64,000 nt of DNA from Closterium sp. NIES-65 (GCA_948144175.1 CANXME010001279.1:62001-126000), one strand, 5' to 3'. Counted from the first letter of the stretch, positions 1 to 11,054 are shown. Made by a program: numbers and translations. The notes: generated by a model not told the origin, from the sequence alone.

Positions 1-121
1 GGTCCAGTTTTAAACGCTTCCACATAGTACTTAGAGTCAACATTTCGGAGTTCGTTTGATGCGGCAAGTTACGACGGTGGCTCGTCGTCATTTTGCGCGC
101 ATGACTCGCGAAATGTGTCTC
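1..121. other. Unassigned DNA left of element A
   Basis: No gene or element is recognised here. The last five bases (117-121, GTCTC) are the left target duplication of element A, repeated at 7446-7450. This stretch was therefore contiguous with the DNA after 7450 before A inserted. It holds one copy of the 8-mer TTTCGGAG (43-50), which recurs in the other unassigned gaps. Confidence 0.6.
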
Positions 122-246
122 TGTTCAACTTATATGCTATAGTCTGTGTAGGCTGTAGTGGGGTAGACAATATGGGGTACAACATTTCTAGGTTTTCCTA
201 CTTGTACCCACCTCTTTCCTAGTTAATTCATTCCTAATTCTTCACA
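122..246 (+). repeat. Element A 5' LTR (125 bp)
   Basis: It begins TGTTCAACTT and ends TTCTTCACA, and pairs with 7321-7445. It carries the core shared by all short LTRs in the window, TAGGCTGTAGTGGGGTA, then TGGGGTACA and a CTAGG(G)TTT box. The core probably holds the promoter, but no transcription start can be read from the sequence. Confidence 0.93.
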
Positions 247-275
247 TGGTATAGAGCAGGTTCCCTCGTGGGAAC
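247..275 (+). promoter_or_regulatory. Element A primer-binding site and adjacent hairpin
   Basis: Directly after the LTR, TGGTATAGAGCAGG resembles the plant initiator tRNA-Met primer site TGGTATCAGAGC with one base missing. It should prime minus-strand DNA synthesis. It runs into a perfect 6-bp inverted repeat, GTTCCC-TCGT-GGGAAC (260-275). The same hairpin position is filled by a different but still pairing sequence in other copies. Confidence 0.85.
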
Positions 276-1220
276 GCTTCTCAGGGTCCACGCTCCTGCC
301 CGAGGCGCGCCCCGTAGGCCGCCCTCACATCGCGCTCCCTTAGCGGCCCCTCTCACGGCCCCTCGCGCCACCCTTAGCGGCCCCATCACCACCCCTTACA
401 GCCCCGTCACTGTCCTTTGCTGCCCCGTCGCCGCCCCTCTAGGCCCCTCACGGCCCCTTCACGGCCCCGTCGCCGCCCCTCTAGGCCCCGTCGCCGCCCC
501 TCTAGGCCCCGTCGCCGCCCCTCTAGGCCCCTTGCGGCCCCTTCGCGGCACCGTCACCGCCCCTAGCGGCCCCGTCCCCACCCCTCTAGGCCCCTCACAG
601 CCCCTTCGCGGCCCCATCGCCGCCCCTATAGGCCCCGTCGCTGCCCCTCAAGGCCCCTCGTGGCCCCTTCACGGCCCCATCGCCGCCCCTAGCGGCCCCG
701 TCGCCGTCCTTTGCGGCCCCGTCGCCGCCCCTCTAGGCCCCTAACGACCCCTTCGCAGCCCCGTCGCCGCCCCTCTAGGCCCCGTCGCCGCCCCTAGCGG
801 CCCCGTCGCCGCCCTTCACGGCCACCTCGCCGCCCTTCGCGGCCCCGTCGCCGCCTCTAGCGGCCCCGTTGCCGCCCTTCGCGACCACGTCACCGCCTCT
901 ACCGTCCCCATCGCCGCCTCTACCGGCCCCGTCGCCGCCTCTACCGGCCCCGTCGCCGCCCTTCACGGCCCCTTCACCACTGAGCCGCCCAGCAACCGAG
1001 CCGCCGAGCCGCCCAGCAGCCGAGCCGCCGAGCCGCCCAGCAGCCGAGCCGCCGAGCCGCCGAGCTGCCCAGCAAACCAGCCGCCGAGCCGCCCCGCAGC
1101 CAAGCCGCCGAGCCACCGAGCCGCTCCCGTCGAGCCGCTACTGTCACTGCCGAGGCGCTGTCATCGCGGTTCCCGCCCTGTTCCTACCGACGCGCCCCGG
1201 CCCTACCCATTCGGACAATC
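276..1220 (+). repeat. Element A GC-rich repeat leader
   Basis: This long untranslated leader has two degenerate arrays. From about 300 to 970 the unit is roughly 21 bp around GCCCCGTCGCCGCCCCTCTAG. From about 975 to 1130 the unit is about 15-16 bp around GAGCCGCCCAGCAGCC. All coding-capable elements of the family have a leader of this design. Long open frames on both strands here (for example 268-744) are compositional and lack homology to anything I recognise. Confidence 0.8.
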
Positions 1221-1683
1221 ATGGCTACCCCAAGTGTCCTTACCTTTGATGCTGAGGGTTGTGCTCTTGACTTTGAGGTCTGGGTCGATGACCTCCAGCT
1301 TTTCCTATAGTGTGATAGGGCAGACGGACTCTCCCTGTTCGATCTCACCTCTTGTGCCTCTCCTGCCCCGCCTGCTACTGCTGACAACACTGTTCGCTCA
1401 CAGTGGGCCACACGCGATGCTGCCGCCCGTCTTACTGTGCGTCGCCACTAGCCGACCGCTGAGCGTGCGCACTTTAGTGAGTACAAGAGTGCTAAGACCT
1501 TGTACGACGCTGTAGTTGCACGCTACTCTTCCCCTGCCATTGCTGCACTTAGCCGCCTCATGATGCCGTACCTGTTCCCTGACCTTGCTGCCTTTCCCAC
1601 AGTCGCTGACCTCATTACGCACCTTCGCACTAGTGACACTCGCTACCGCGCTGCGCTTCCTGCTGAATTCTGTGCCAAGAACC

Positions 1684-1715
<32 letters not shown>

Positions 1716-2690
1716 ACATCACCCTCTACTACATAGTCACCCGGCTCCCTGACTCCCTTCGCTTGGTTAGGGACCACTTCCTCTCAAATTGCCCCACCAC
1801 ACTCACCGTTGATCTCCTCGAGGAGCGCCTCCTGGCAGCAGAGAAGAGCATAGTCGCTGTAGGAGCCTCTCGTGGTGACCCTCGTACCCCCGTCTTTGAG
1901 GGGTGTTCCCCCTCCCCCCTCTTGCCCTCTGTTGCTTCTGCTGCTGTGGCTGACCTCGCTGGCTTCGAGTCGGTCGGCGCTGCGTCTGCCCCTAGCGGGA
2001 GACGCCGCACCGACAAGGGCAAGGGGGGCAAGGGCGGTGGAGGCAATGGAGGGGGTGGGGTTGGTGGTGGGAGTGGTGGCAGGGGTGGAGGTGTCGGTGG
2101 CAGCAGTAGAGGCGGAGGAGGCGGCGGAGGTGGCGGTGGGAGCGGAGGCGGCAGCGGCAGCAGTGGAGCTGGTCGTGGCTCTGCGCAGAGGAGTGGTTCC
2201 GGTGGTGGTCTGTGCCAGCAGCAGCAGCGCACTCGTGAGACCCCGTCCCCCAGCAGCTTCGTGAGTGGTACGCTGGGCGTCAGCGAGGTGGGGGTACTGG
2301 TCCCTGTACCTACGTCCTCCGTACAGGCGATCGCGCTGGTGAGCAGTGCGGGGGCCCGCACTCCACCCATCGCTGCTTCGACCACCTGACGGACGCGTGG
2401 CGTCACCAGTTCCCTGACGCCACTGAGATCCTTTGCTGGGGAGAGCTGTCTACGGTGGGGGTTGCTATCTTTGATCTTGATTATGATGCTATTCTCGCTG
2501 CCATGTATGCTGTGTCTACTAGTGATGAGGGTGACTGTAACCTGTGTGTTCCGCCTGACCCGGGCATTGAGGCTGCTGCTCTAGGTGCTGGTGAGGCTGC
2601 TGCTCTAGGTGCTAGTGCGTCCGCTGCCCCACGTGTTGGTGAGTCTGCTCTCTCAGGTACCACGTCGGCAGAGGCCTTACACACCTTCAC
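1221..2690 (+). pseudogene. gag: Element A gag remnant
   Basis: The ATG at 1221 starts a Gag beginning MATPSVL, the capsid-like N-terminus shared by B, D, E and F. In-frame TAGs occur at 1308-1310 (the other copies have CAG there) and at 1449-1451. A pure 27-base C tract at 1686-1712 shifts the frame. Reading resumes downstream in the frame of 1763 through a lysine-rich stretch and a polyglycine tract (about 2030-2160). A further one-base loss near 2250 precedes the QLREWY motif and the expanded CX13CX3HX4C finger (about 2310-2385). No intact Gag can be made. Gag would form the virus-like particle and bind element RNA. Confidence 0.85.
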
Positions 2691-5600
2691 CCTTGACTCA
2701 GGTGCTTCCCGCTCCTTCTTTCGAGACCGCACCACGCTTACGGCGCTTAGTCGACCGGATGCGGTCTCCCTGGCGGACCCCTCTGGGGGTCCTGTCCTTG
2801 CTAGCTTCTCCACTGTCTTACCGTGTCCGACAGCCCCCTCTGACACCCTGTCAGGTCTCTACCTCCCCTCGTTCTCTACCTCCCCTCGTTCTCTACCTCC
2901 CCTCGTTCTCTACGAACTTGGCGAGTGGATCTGATCTACAGGATAGGCGGGTTGACCACTTCACTCCTGCGAGTCAGCGGGTGACCCACTATACGTGTGC
3001 TTGGACGGGCCGACACTTGGCCACGTTTACCCGTCGGCCGGGGTCGAGCCTGTACACATTGACTACTGAGTCTCCTCCGGTTGCTGAGTCTGGTCAGGTA
3101 GGTGCATCGAGTCAGGTGTTTGCTGCACTGTCCAGGTCTGGTCATGAGTCTGCTCCCTGCTCGTGTCGCCTCCTGTCCCACCAGACTATCCTTTGGCACC
3201 ACCGCCTTGGTCACCCCTCCCTGCCTCGTCTCCAAGGCATGGCCTCCCGTGTCCTTGTCTCTGGTCTTCCCCGGTCCCTCCCTCCCCTCCCTCCGGGGCC
3301 TGCCCCTACCTGCGTTCCCTGCGTCGAGGGGCGGCAGCGCTCCGCCCCTCACTCCTCCGATTTTCCTCCAACAGAGGCTCCCCTTCAGACTCTTCACATG
3401 GACGTGTGGGGCCCCGCCCGCGTCCGTGGCCAGGGTCACGAGCGTTACTTCCTGTTGGTGGTTGACGACTACTCGCGTTACACCACGGTGTTCCCCTTGC
3501 GTAGCAAGGGTGACGTCAATGAGGTGTTGATCGACTAGATCCGCGCAGCTCGTCTCCAACTGAGAGAGAGGCGGGGACTTTCCTGTTCTACGCCTACACT
3601 CTGACAGAGTCGGGGAGTTTTCCTCCACCTGTCTGGGGGCCTTCTGTCGAGCACAGGGCATCCGCCAGACCTTCACGCTTCCGGCCTCTCCACAGAAAAA
3701 TGGGATTGCTGAGCGCCGCATTGGCATGGTCATGGACGTCGCTCGTACGTCCATGATCCATGCGGCTGCCCCTCATTTTCTGTGGCCGTTTGCGGTTCAG
3801 TACGCAGCGCATCTGCTCAAACTTGAGCCCCGGATCTCCTTGCCAGAGACCTCACCCACCCTGAGGTGGACGGGGAAGGTTGGCAATGCGTCTGCATTTC
3901 GGGTTTGGGGATCTCGGGCGTTTGTCCGCGACTTGTCTGCGGACAAGCTCTCCCCCCGTGTGGTTCCCTGCGTCTTCCTTGGCTTCCCCCCTGACACACC
4001 TGATTGGCAGTTTTACCACCCCACCTCGCGCCGTGTTCTGTCCTCCCAGGACGTCACCTTTGACGAGTCGGTGCCTTACTAACATCTCTTCCCCTACCGC
4101 ACTGCGCCCCTCCCCCCACCGCCGCTCTTCCTTGCGCCTGGTCCTCCCCCGGTAGACCCCCTTCCCCCTAAGGGTCCTGCCCCGTCAGGTGTGTCCCAGG
4201 TAGACGCAGTCGAGCCGGTCAAGGTAGCTATTGACTCTTGTGCTGCTAGGGGTGCTGCACCTGCGGGTGCTGAGTCTAGGGGTGCTGAGTCTGGGGGTGC
4301 TGAGTCTGGGGGTGCTAAGCCTGGGGGTGCGGAGCCTGGGGGTGCTGAGTCTGGGGGTGCTGAGCCTCGGGGTGCGGAGCCTGGGGGTGCGGGGCCTCGA
4401 GGTCCTGAGCCTGGGGGTGCGGAGCCTGAGGGTGCTGGGTCTACTCGTGTGGCCTCTGGTGGTGCATCGTCGAGGCGGGAGCTCCTCTCTCCACAGGAGC
4501 TGCGCGAGTGGTTTGCCCGGCGCTGGAGCCGTGTTGCTGGAGCTGGAGGTGCTGTTGTTATTGCTGACCCTAGGGTCGGCACTCGCGGTACTGAAGCTGG
4601 TGGGACTGGGGGTACTGCTGAGGCTACTGGAGCTGATGGTCCTGCTAGAGTTGGTGCTGCTGGAGCTGCTGGAGTTGCTACTGGAGCTGGAGCTGCTGGA
4701 GCAGGAGCTGCTGGGGGTGTTGGCGCTGGAAGTACTGCTAGGGCTGGTGCTTCTAGGGGTACTGGAGTTGGCCCTGTTGGAGCTGGAGGTGCTAACTGGT
4801 GCTGGTGCTGCCGCTGGGGGTACTGGTGCTGTCCCTGCTGGCTCTGGAGGCGCTGCGCGGCTGCGGACGTACTTCGTTCCGCTCCTTGAGCAGGTTCTTG
4901 GTCTCCCGCCCTCTACTGGTCCTGCTCCTCCTTTAGAGTGTCCACCGCCTGTCCAGACGCGGTCACAGTTACAGCCCGCCTCCCCCCTACCTGCTCCTTC
5001 TCCCTACACTGGTCCTACTGGAGGTCTTGCTGAGCGTCGTGAGCCTGCGTCTCGTCCTGCGCCGCCTGTTCGTGCTGCTCACACTAGTGGTCGTGCTTCG
5101 GGTCCGCGTCCTCCTGCGGTCCCAGGCACACACCAGATGGCACTGCGTCCTTCCATTGCTCCTCTCCGTGTCCCGTTGCCGTCTCCTCTAGAGTCCTCTC
5201 TTCCTGTTCTTTCTGACCCGGAGTATGACTCTCTTCGTGCTGCCAGTCCTACAGTCACGCGTCTCCTAGCCACTGTTGTCACTGACCCTACCTTTGAGTC
5301 CACTGCTGCGTCCGACTTGGTTACTGAGCTTGTCAAATTTACTGCTCACTGTCAGTCTAGACTACGCTGCTAGTCTTGTTGCTGAGTCTGAGTATGTCTC
5401 TCCTCTGTCCGTCGGGGGTGAGTGTGCTCTTAGCACGGATTTCCTTGAGGACAGGCAGGAGGAGTTCCAGTGTTTTGCTGCTGCTTTGCCTCATCTCGTG
5501 TCCATGCTGATTGCCCTTGAAGGAGACCCGTATGCACCAGACATCCCGACTCCTCGATCGTACGCTGAGGCGATCGAGGGTCCCTACTCCTCTTAGTGGC

Positions 5601-7123
5601 AGTCAGCCATGGACTCAGAGATGGCTTCCTGGAAGTCCACAGGCACCTACGTCGACGAGGTTCCCCCACCTGGGGCGAACATCGTCAGTGGCATGTGGAT
5701 TTTCAGGCTGAAGCGGCCGCCGGGTTCTCCGCCTGTCTTCAAGGCTTGTTATGTGGCTCGAGGCTTCAGTCAGCGGCAGGGAGTTGACTACTTTCAGACC
5801 TTCTCCCCCACCCCGAAGATGACCACTCTTCGGGTACTGCTGCACGTTGCTGCTCACCGTGACTACGAGCTGCACTCTCTCGACTTCAGCACAGCTTTCT
5901 TGCAGGGCAGCCTGCACGAGGAGATCTGGCTGCGCCGCCCACCTGGCTTCACTGGGTCGTTTCCACCTGGTACCCAGTGGAGCCTCCAACGGCCAGTCTA
6001 CGGTCTCCACCAGGCGCCCCGTGAGTGGCACGACACACTGAGGACTACACCTGCGGCTCTTGGGTTTGCTCATTCTACTGCCTACCCGTCGCTGTTTCTG
6101 CGCACCGAAACCTCTTTGCCACCGTTCTACATCCTCGTGTACATCGACGACTTGATCTTTGCCACTGCTGACACTGCTGGACTCGCCCACGTGAAGTCCG
6201 AGCAGCAGAAGAGACACACGTGCACAGACATGGGTGAACTGCGCAGCTACCTTGGCTTGCAGATCACCCGGGACTGAGCACAGCGCACCATTACCCTGAC
6301 TCAGTCACACATGGTGCAGCAGGTCCTTCAGTGCTTCGACTTCACGTACTCCTCGCCTCAGGCCACTCCTCTGTCTACTCGCCACTCGCTCTCAGCTCTG
6401 CCTTCGGATGAGTCCGTAGAGCCGAGTGGCCCGTACCCAGAGCTTGCTGGCTGCCTCATGTACCTGATGACCTGCACACGACCTGACCTTGCATACCCTC
6501 TTAGCATCTTGACATGCTATGTTGCTCCTGGGAGATACCGACCAGAGCACATGGCTGCAGCGAAGAGGGTGTTGCGCTACTTGTGCAGTACGTCGGGCAT
6601 GGGGCTAGTGCTTGGAGGGCGACGTCCAATGGTCCTCACGGGTCACGCATACGCTTCTTGGGCTAACGACCAGGCTACGCAGCGGTCGTCACAGGGTTAC
6701 ACCTTCAGCCTTGGTTCCGGCTCTGTTTTGTGGCGGTCTACCCGCTCGTCTTCTGTTCTCGGCTCCAGCTGTGAGGCTGAGATCTACGCGGGGGCCATGG
6801 CTGCACAGGAGCTACGCTGGCTCACCTTCCTGCTGACTGACCTAGGAGCGCTGCCTCGTTCTCCTCCAGTTCTGTACGTAGACAACAAGGCCATGCTGGC
6901 CTTGTGTTGGGAGCACAGACTGGAGCACAGAACGAAGCACATTGCTCTTTGCTACTTCCTTACTCGTGAGCTGCAGCAGCGTGGTCAGCTGCGCCTTACT
7001 TACGCGGCCTCTAAGGCCAACACTGCTGATATCTTTACCAAGGCACTTCAGCCTTGTGATCATCAGCGCTTCTGTACTATGCTAGGTCTTGTGCCTACTT
7101 GGCCTCACTTGCTCACTTCTTGA
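2691..7123 (+). pseudogene. pol: Element A pol remnant (protease, integrase, RT, RNase H)
   Basis: The aspartic protease motif DSGAS lies at 2695-2709. A 17-bp unit is present three times at 2863-2913 where other copies have one, which shifts the frame. The integrase has the GAG-pre HHCC region (about 3190-3330) and the HMDVWGP and AERRIG motifs. It is broken by a TAG at 3536-3538 (TGG in other copies) and a small rearrangement near 3560-3600. The linker holds a GGAEP-type repeat (about 4240-4440). The RT region (5609-6277) keeps the YIDD active site near 6141. A TGA at 6275-6277 and a TAG at 5594-5596 interrupt it. RNase H runs to the stop at 7121-7123. The TGA at 6275 is shared with element B. 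Confidence 0.9.
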
Positions 7124-7320
7124 CCTTGCTTGTACTGTGATCTTTCTATACCTGCACTTGCTTGTTTACCTTTATATGTAATCTTGCATGTGAACTGGCC
7201 TTATGGCCTTGCACTTGTGCTCGGACTGTGTGGTGACATTGTGATCCACCCTGAGCTTGCTTTGCTTTGCTTGACTGGTCTTATGACCTCTTGTTCTCCC
7301 CCACTTTGCCTATGGGGGTG
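7124..7320 (+). promoter_or_regulatory. Element A 3' untranslated block and polypurine tract
   Basis: This stretch holds the conserved block at about 7216-7259 (GTGCTCGGACTG, then TGTGGTGAC and GTGATCCACCCTGAGCTTG) found in every short-LTR element here. It ends in the polypurine tract TATGGGGGTG (7311-7320) next to the 3' LTR, which should prime plus-strand synthesis. Confidence 0.75.
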
Positions 7321-7445
7321 TGTCAAACTTATATGCTATAGTTTATGTAGGCTGTAGTGGGGTAGACAATATGGGGTACAAAATTTCTAGGTTTTCCTAC
7401 TTGTACCCACCTCTTTCCTAGTTCATTCATTCCTCATTCTTCACA
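7321..7445 (+). repeat. Element A 3' LTR (125 bp)
   Basis: It begins TGTCAAACTT and ends TTCTTCACA, pairs with 122-246, and is followed by the target duplication GTCTC (7446-7450). Confidence 0.93.
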
Positions 7446-8528
7446 GTCTCGGCAGTTGGCGACAACGGACGTGCGTCACTGTGGGCGACATTTTCGGAGC
7501 TATATGGAGAAAAGGTCGGATGGGGAACTCGCCAGGCACAAATAGAGTTTTGCGTCCGAATATGTCGGTGGCACCGGTGTACGGCACGCAAACTGCCCGG
7601 TTTATGTGCGATCAACTGCCGTTGAGCCCGACCTTAAGTGCAGCGGCTTTTACTACATGGCGGGCGTGTCATCGAATATTTTTGGCTGAAGTGCTCGTGG
7701 ACAGATGGGACTTCAGACTCGCCGACACGTACGGGCTGCAACGAACAGCGGGGTGGCTTTATCGCACTTAGCAGAAGTGGGACGCAGGCGACGAGGGAAA
7801 TCGAGGTAGGCACACATCGAAAAAACTCGTGCAACTTTGCGTGTCTGGTGTTGTTGCAAGCTGTCCGATAGTATCAAGAACAGTTTATCCTGACCAAGGA
7901 CGTTGTTTTCGGAGACAGTTGCTGACAACCCACAATTAATTAGGGTCCAACATACCGCCCAGCAATTTCGGAGGAAACGGCCCTAATGGCTAAGCGGGGG
8001 TTGAAGAACGTGGTGTGGAGCATATTAAAAGCCGGTGGAATCGATTTGCGGCCCTACTTCGCCCGAACCTAACCATCTCCACGAAGTCTTAGTTCTGACT
8101 CATGCAGTCAACTTACTTGGCCAAATAGCGGGGGTGAACACGTGCCTAACCTGTGCTTGTTTAAGGCACCTGGATTGGTGCTCGTTCAACAGCTGTACAG
8201 AAAAGACAAAAACAATGTGGAGTTCGCGGCACTGTTCTACTCCGACAAAAGCGGGCTGGGTGAACGGCACGCGAAAAAATTCAGGGAGCAGCGAAGAAGC
8301 AGTTTACAGGTTTCTCCTGAACCGGGCGTCTACATGACTGGACGGCGTAGCGGCGAAGCTGAGACCAGGAAGTTGTGGAATTTTTTTGGCTTGATAGGCA
8401 CGGCGGGCTACAAAACGGTTGGGCGATAGTTCCTTTTAACGAAGGGTACCCCAACTCCGATAGTTTTTGCCCCTCCACTGTGGCCGGGTTTGCGCGGGCA
8501 ACACCGACGATACCCCATCTGACAAGGG
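7446..8528. other. Unassigned DNA between elements A and B
   Basis: About 1.1 kb of balanced composition, unlike the GC-rich elements. Open frames are short on all strands and none resembles a family I know. The 8-mer TTTCGGAG occurs at 7492-7499, 7907-7914 and 7966-7973. The last five bases (8524-8528, AAGGG) are B's left target duplication. It may be host intergenic DNA or an older element decayed beyond recognition. Confidence 0.5.
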
Positions 8529-8655
8529 TGTCAGATTTATATGACATAGCTATTGTAGGCTATAGTGGGGTAGCACATACGGGGTACAGCTTTCTAGGGT
8601 TTGCATTTGTACCCAACTTCACTTAGTCATTTTCATTCTCGTTCTAAGTTTCTCA
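8529..8655 (+). repeat. Element B 5' LTR (127 bp)
   Basis: It begins TGTCAGATTTATATGACATAG and ends TTTCTCA, pairs with 23425-23551, and has the shared core TAGGCTATAGTGGGGTA. Confidence 0.93.
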
Positions 8656-8745
8656 TGGTATCGAGCAGGTTCCCTCGTGGGAACTGTGCCTAGGGCCCAC
8701 CACATCGAATTTTTTTTTTTTCCTGCTCGGAGCGCGCTCCCCGAG
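8656..8745 (+). promoter_or_regulatory. Element B primer-binding site and leader hairpins
   Basis: The primer site TGGTATCGAGCAGG starts at the LTR edge. Hairpin 1 is GTTCCC-TCGT-GGGAAC (8669-8684). A GGGCCCACC box and a T-tract follow. A second structure, CTCGG...CCGAG (8726-8745), encloses the palindrome GGAGCGCGCTCC. The order of hairpin, box, T-tract and hairpin is repeated in other copies. Confidence 0.8.
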
Positions 8746-9724
8746 TCGCGCTCCTCTCTCTACCTTCGTCGAGCCGCCCTAGCGGCCTTCCTTGCGGCCC
8801 CGCCGCCCTCACTTGCGGCCCCGCCGCCCTCAGTTGCGGACCCGCCCCCTCTCTTGCGGCCCGTCGCCGCCCTCGGTTGCGGCCCCGTCGCCGCCCTCGG
8901 TTGCGGCCCCGTCGCCGCCCTCACCTGCGGCCTGTCGCCGCCCTCCCTTGCGGCCCCGCCACCCTCTGTTGCGGCCCCGCCGCCCTCACCTACAGCCCCG
9001 TTGCAGCCCTCAGCTGCGGCCCCGTCGCCGCCCTCACCTGCGGCCCGTCGCTGCCCTCACCTGCGGCCCCGAAGCCGCCCTCAGCTGCGGCCCCGTCGCC
9101 GCCCTCACCTGCGGCCCGTCACCGCCCTAACCTGCGGCCCCGACGCCGCCCTCAGTTGCGGCCTCGTCACCGCCCTCACCTGCGGCCCATCGCCGCCCTC
9201 ACCTGCGGCCCCGACGCCGCCCTCAGCTGCGGCCCCGTCGCCGCCCTCACCTGCGGCCCCGCCGCCCTCAGTTGCGGCCCCGCCGCCCTCACCTGCGGCC
9301 CCGCCGCCTTCAGTTGCGGCCCGTCCCCGCCCTCACCTGCGGCCCGCAACCCTCACTTGCGGCCCCTCCGCCCTCAGTTGCGGCCCCGCCGCCTTCAACT
9401 ACTGCAGCGCCGCCCGCCGCCCGAGCCGCCCGCCGCCCGAGCCGCTCGAGCCGCCTCACCCAGCCGAGCCGCCGACAGCCGCGCCGCCCTGCAGCAGCAC
9501 AACCAAGCCGCCCAGCAGCAGAGCAGCCGAGCCGCTGAGCCGCCGGGTCGCCCTGCCGCCGAGCCGCCCAGCCGCCGTGCAGCCGAGCCGCCCAGCAGTC
9601 GAGCCGCCATACCGCCCAGCCGCTCTTCCGCCGAGCCACTCGTGCAGCACTGTCCGGTGAGCACAGCACCTCTGTCATTGCACTGCCCTTTCCCTACTGC
9701 TTGCACTGCTGGTCCACTGTTGTC
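8746..9724 (+). repeat. Element B GC-rich repeat leader
   Basis: The first array (about 8780-9400) repeats a unit of roughly 22 bp around GCGGCCCCGTCGCCGCCCTCA. The second (about 9410-9640) repeats GAGCCGCC and CAGCAG units. Long frames across it (8677-9660 and 8877-10157) are compositional. Confidence 0.8.
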
Positions 9725-9849
9725 ATGGCTACCCCTAGTGTCCTCGCTTTTGACGCTAAGGGTCGAGCCATTGACTTTGAGGTCTGGGTCGACGACCTCC
9801 TGCGGTTCTTACAGTGCGATAGGGCAGACGGTCTCTCTCTCTTTTACCT
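9725..9849 (+). pseudogene. gag: Element B gag, first fragment
   Basis: The ATG at 9725 gives the family Gag start MATPSVL and about 41 codons, ending where element C inserted. The fragment resumes at 17390. The last five bases (TACCT) are the left target duplication of C. The right copy (17390-17394) is GACCT, so one base has changed since insertion; other copies have G at this position. Confidence 0.88.
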
Positions 9850-10931
9850 TGTCAACGGGAGTTGGGTATTGGCCCCGTCCTCGCTTGGGCGGAACCGACT
9901 TCGTGGTCGGGTGTGAGGGGAGCAGCCGACCTGCAGCAGTGGGTGAGCTGGTCGACAAGGAGGTCGACTTGCACGAGGAGCCACTGCAAGGGCACCGTGC
10001 AGGAGGTCGCCACCCTGGACGCCTGGTTGGCGTCCCGAACGCCTGGACGGCGTCCTGGGAGGTGGGACGCCGAGCTGGGCGTCGCCATGACCTCCCGGAC
10101 GCCTGGTCGATGTCGTGGGCGTCTGCACGGCGTCCGGGGATCCGGACGCCGACCTAGATGTCGGGTCCTGACACCGACCTGGGTGTCTGGTCGGCGTCCT
10201 GGGAGGAGGGACGCCGCTCTGGAGGATTGGTCGGCGTCCTGGGCGTCTGGACGCCGACCTAGGAGTTTGGAAGGTGTTCTAGGCGCGCCTGGACACCGGA
10301 CTGGGGACGCCGGGCATGTGTGACCGGCTACGGACTGCGCGGGTCGACCAGGCGTGGTTGCCCGGTTGATCGGGATACCCGGGCGACGTGCGCGAGTGTC
10401 GCCAGGGTGGAGACTGCGAGGCCGACCTCGGGGGTGGTATCCCGAGGTCGACGTGGCTGGTGGGCACAGTCGCTGGCATGGGATCTGCCAGGCGTCTGCA
10501 TTGTGCACGTGACAGGCAAGTGCACACCAACCAGCTGCACGCACCTGCGAAGCAGGTGCACCGTTGTCCTGCGGATGCAACGCTGTGCAGCCGACTTGGT
10601 GCAGCGCTGGCACACCGTGGACTTGCAACGTTGGCGAACCGCTACTCTGCTACGATGGAGCGGTGCGAGCGCTGCTGCGCTGGAGTGCGGTCGACCGTGC
10701 TGCGCTGGAGGTCGACCAACAGCCTAGCTAGCTCTGATGTAGTCAATGTTGCCAATGTTGTTGCATCCATTGTTCTGAACTTTTCCTAGTGGAACTCTTG
10801 CCAATTTTCCCCGTGAACTAGCAAGTAGTGTGCGCACAAGGAAAACGACTAAGGAACAGAGAACGCAGAGATCACACGAGCACACGTGCCCAGCCCGTAG
10901 CCTAGCTCCCGTTGCTGCAGTTATCTCCGCA
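9850..10931 (+). repeat. Element C 5' LTR (1082 bp)
   Basis: It pairs with 16307-17389. Between about 10010 and 10290 it has six copies of GGACGCC and five of its reverse complement GGCGTCC, so the transcript could fold extensively. The 3' half shares blocks with solo LTR K (for example TAGTGGAACTCTTGCCAA). Confidence 0.93.
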
Positions 10932-11054
10932 TGGTGCGGTGAGCGTGGACGACACCGCGACGTAGTTCAGTCTAGCCGACTTAGCACATACCGATCGTGT
11001 TCGTAGACCGGCAGCCGTGCAGTCACTAGCGTGCGCGTAGGCGACGCCGAGGTG
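10932..11054 (+). promoter_or_regulatory. Element C leader with candidate primer-binding site
   Basis: The LTR is followed at once by TGGTGCGGTGAGCGTGG, the expected place for a primer-binding site. Only the leading TGG matches the initiator tRNA-Met site used by the other elements, so the primer is uncertain. The leader is only about 120 nt, with no GC array. Confidence 0.45.

Larger units (their letters stand above)
122..7445 (+). mobile_element. Element A: decayed full-length Ty1/copia LTR retrotransposon
   Basis: It is bounded by two 125-bp direct repeats starting TG and ending CA, and flanked by the perfect 5-bp duplication GTCTC (117-121 and 7446-7450). In order it holds 5' LTR, primer-binding site, hairpin, GC-rich leader, gag, protease, integrase, reverse transcriptase, RNase H, 3' block, polypurine tract and 3' LTR. 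That order, with integrase before reverse transcriptase, is diagnostic of Copia. The two LTRs differ at about 7 of 125 positions by eye, the most of the short-LTR copies apart from F. The coding region has several stops and frameshifts. It is not nested in another recognised element and nothing is inserted in it. Confidence 0.95.

Noticed and set aside
300..970. Regular repeat and spacer pattern that might suggest a CRISPR array
   Set aside because: Units are degenerate, of variable length and without unique spacers, in a eukaryotic LTR element leader. No cas genes.
8677..10157. Long open frames across the GC-rich leaders (also 268-744, 27008-27766, 49016-49869)
   Set aside because: They are low-complexity Ala/Pro/Arg/Gly products of repeat arrays, open on both strands, and lie between primer-binding site and gag start. 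No conserved protein signal.
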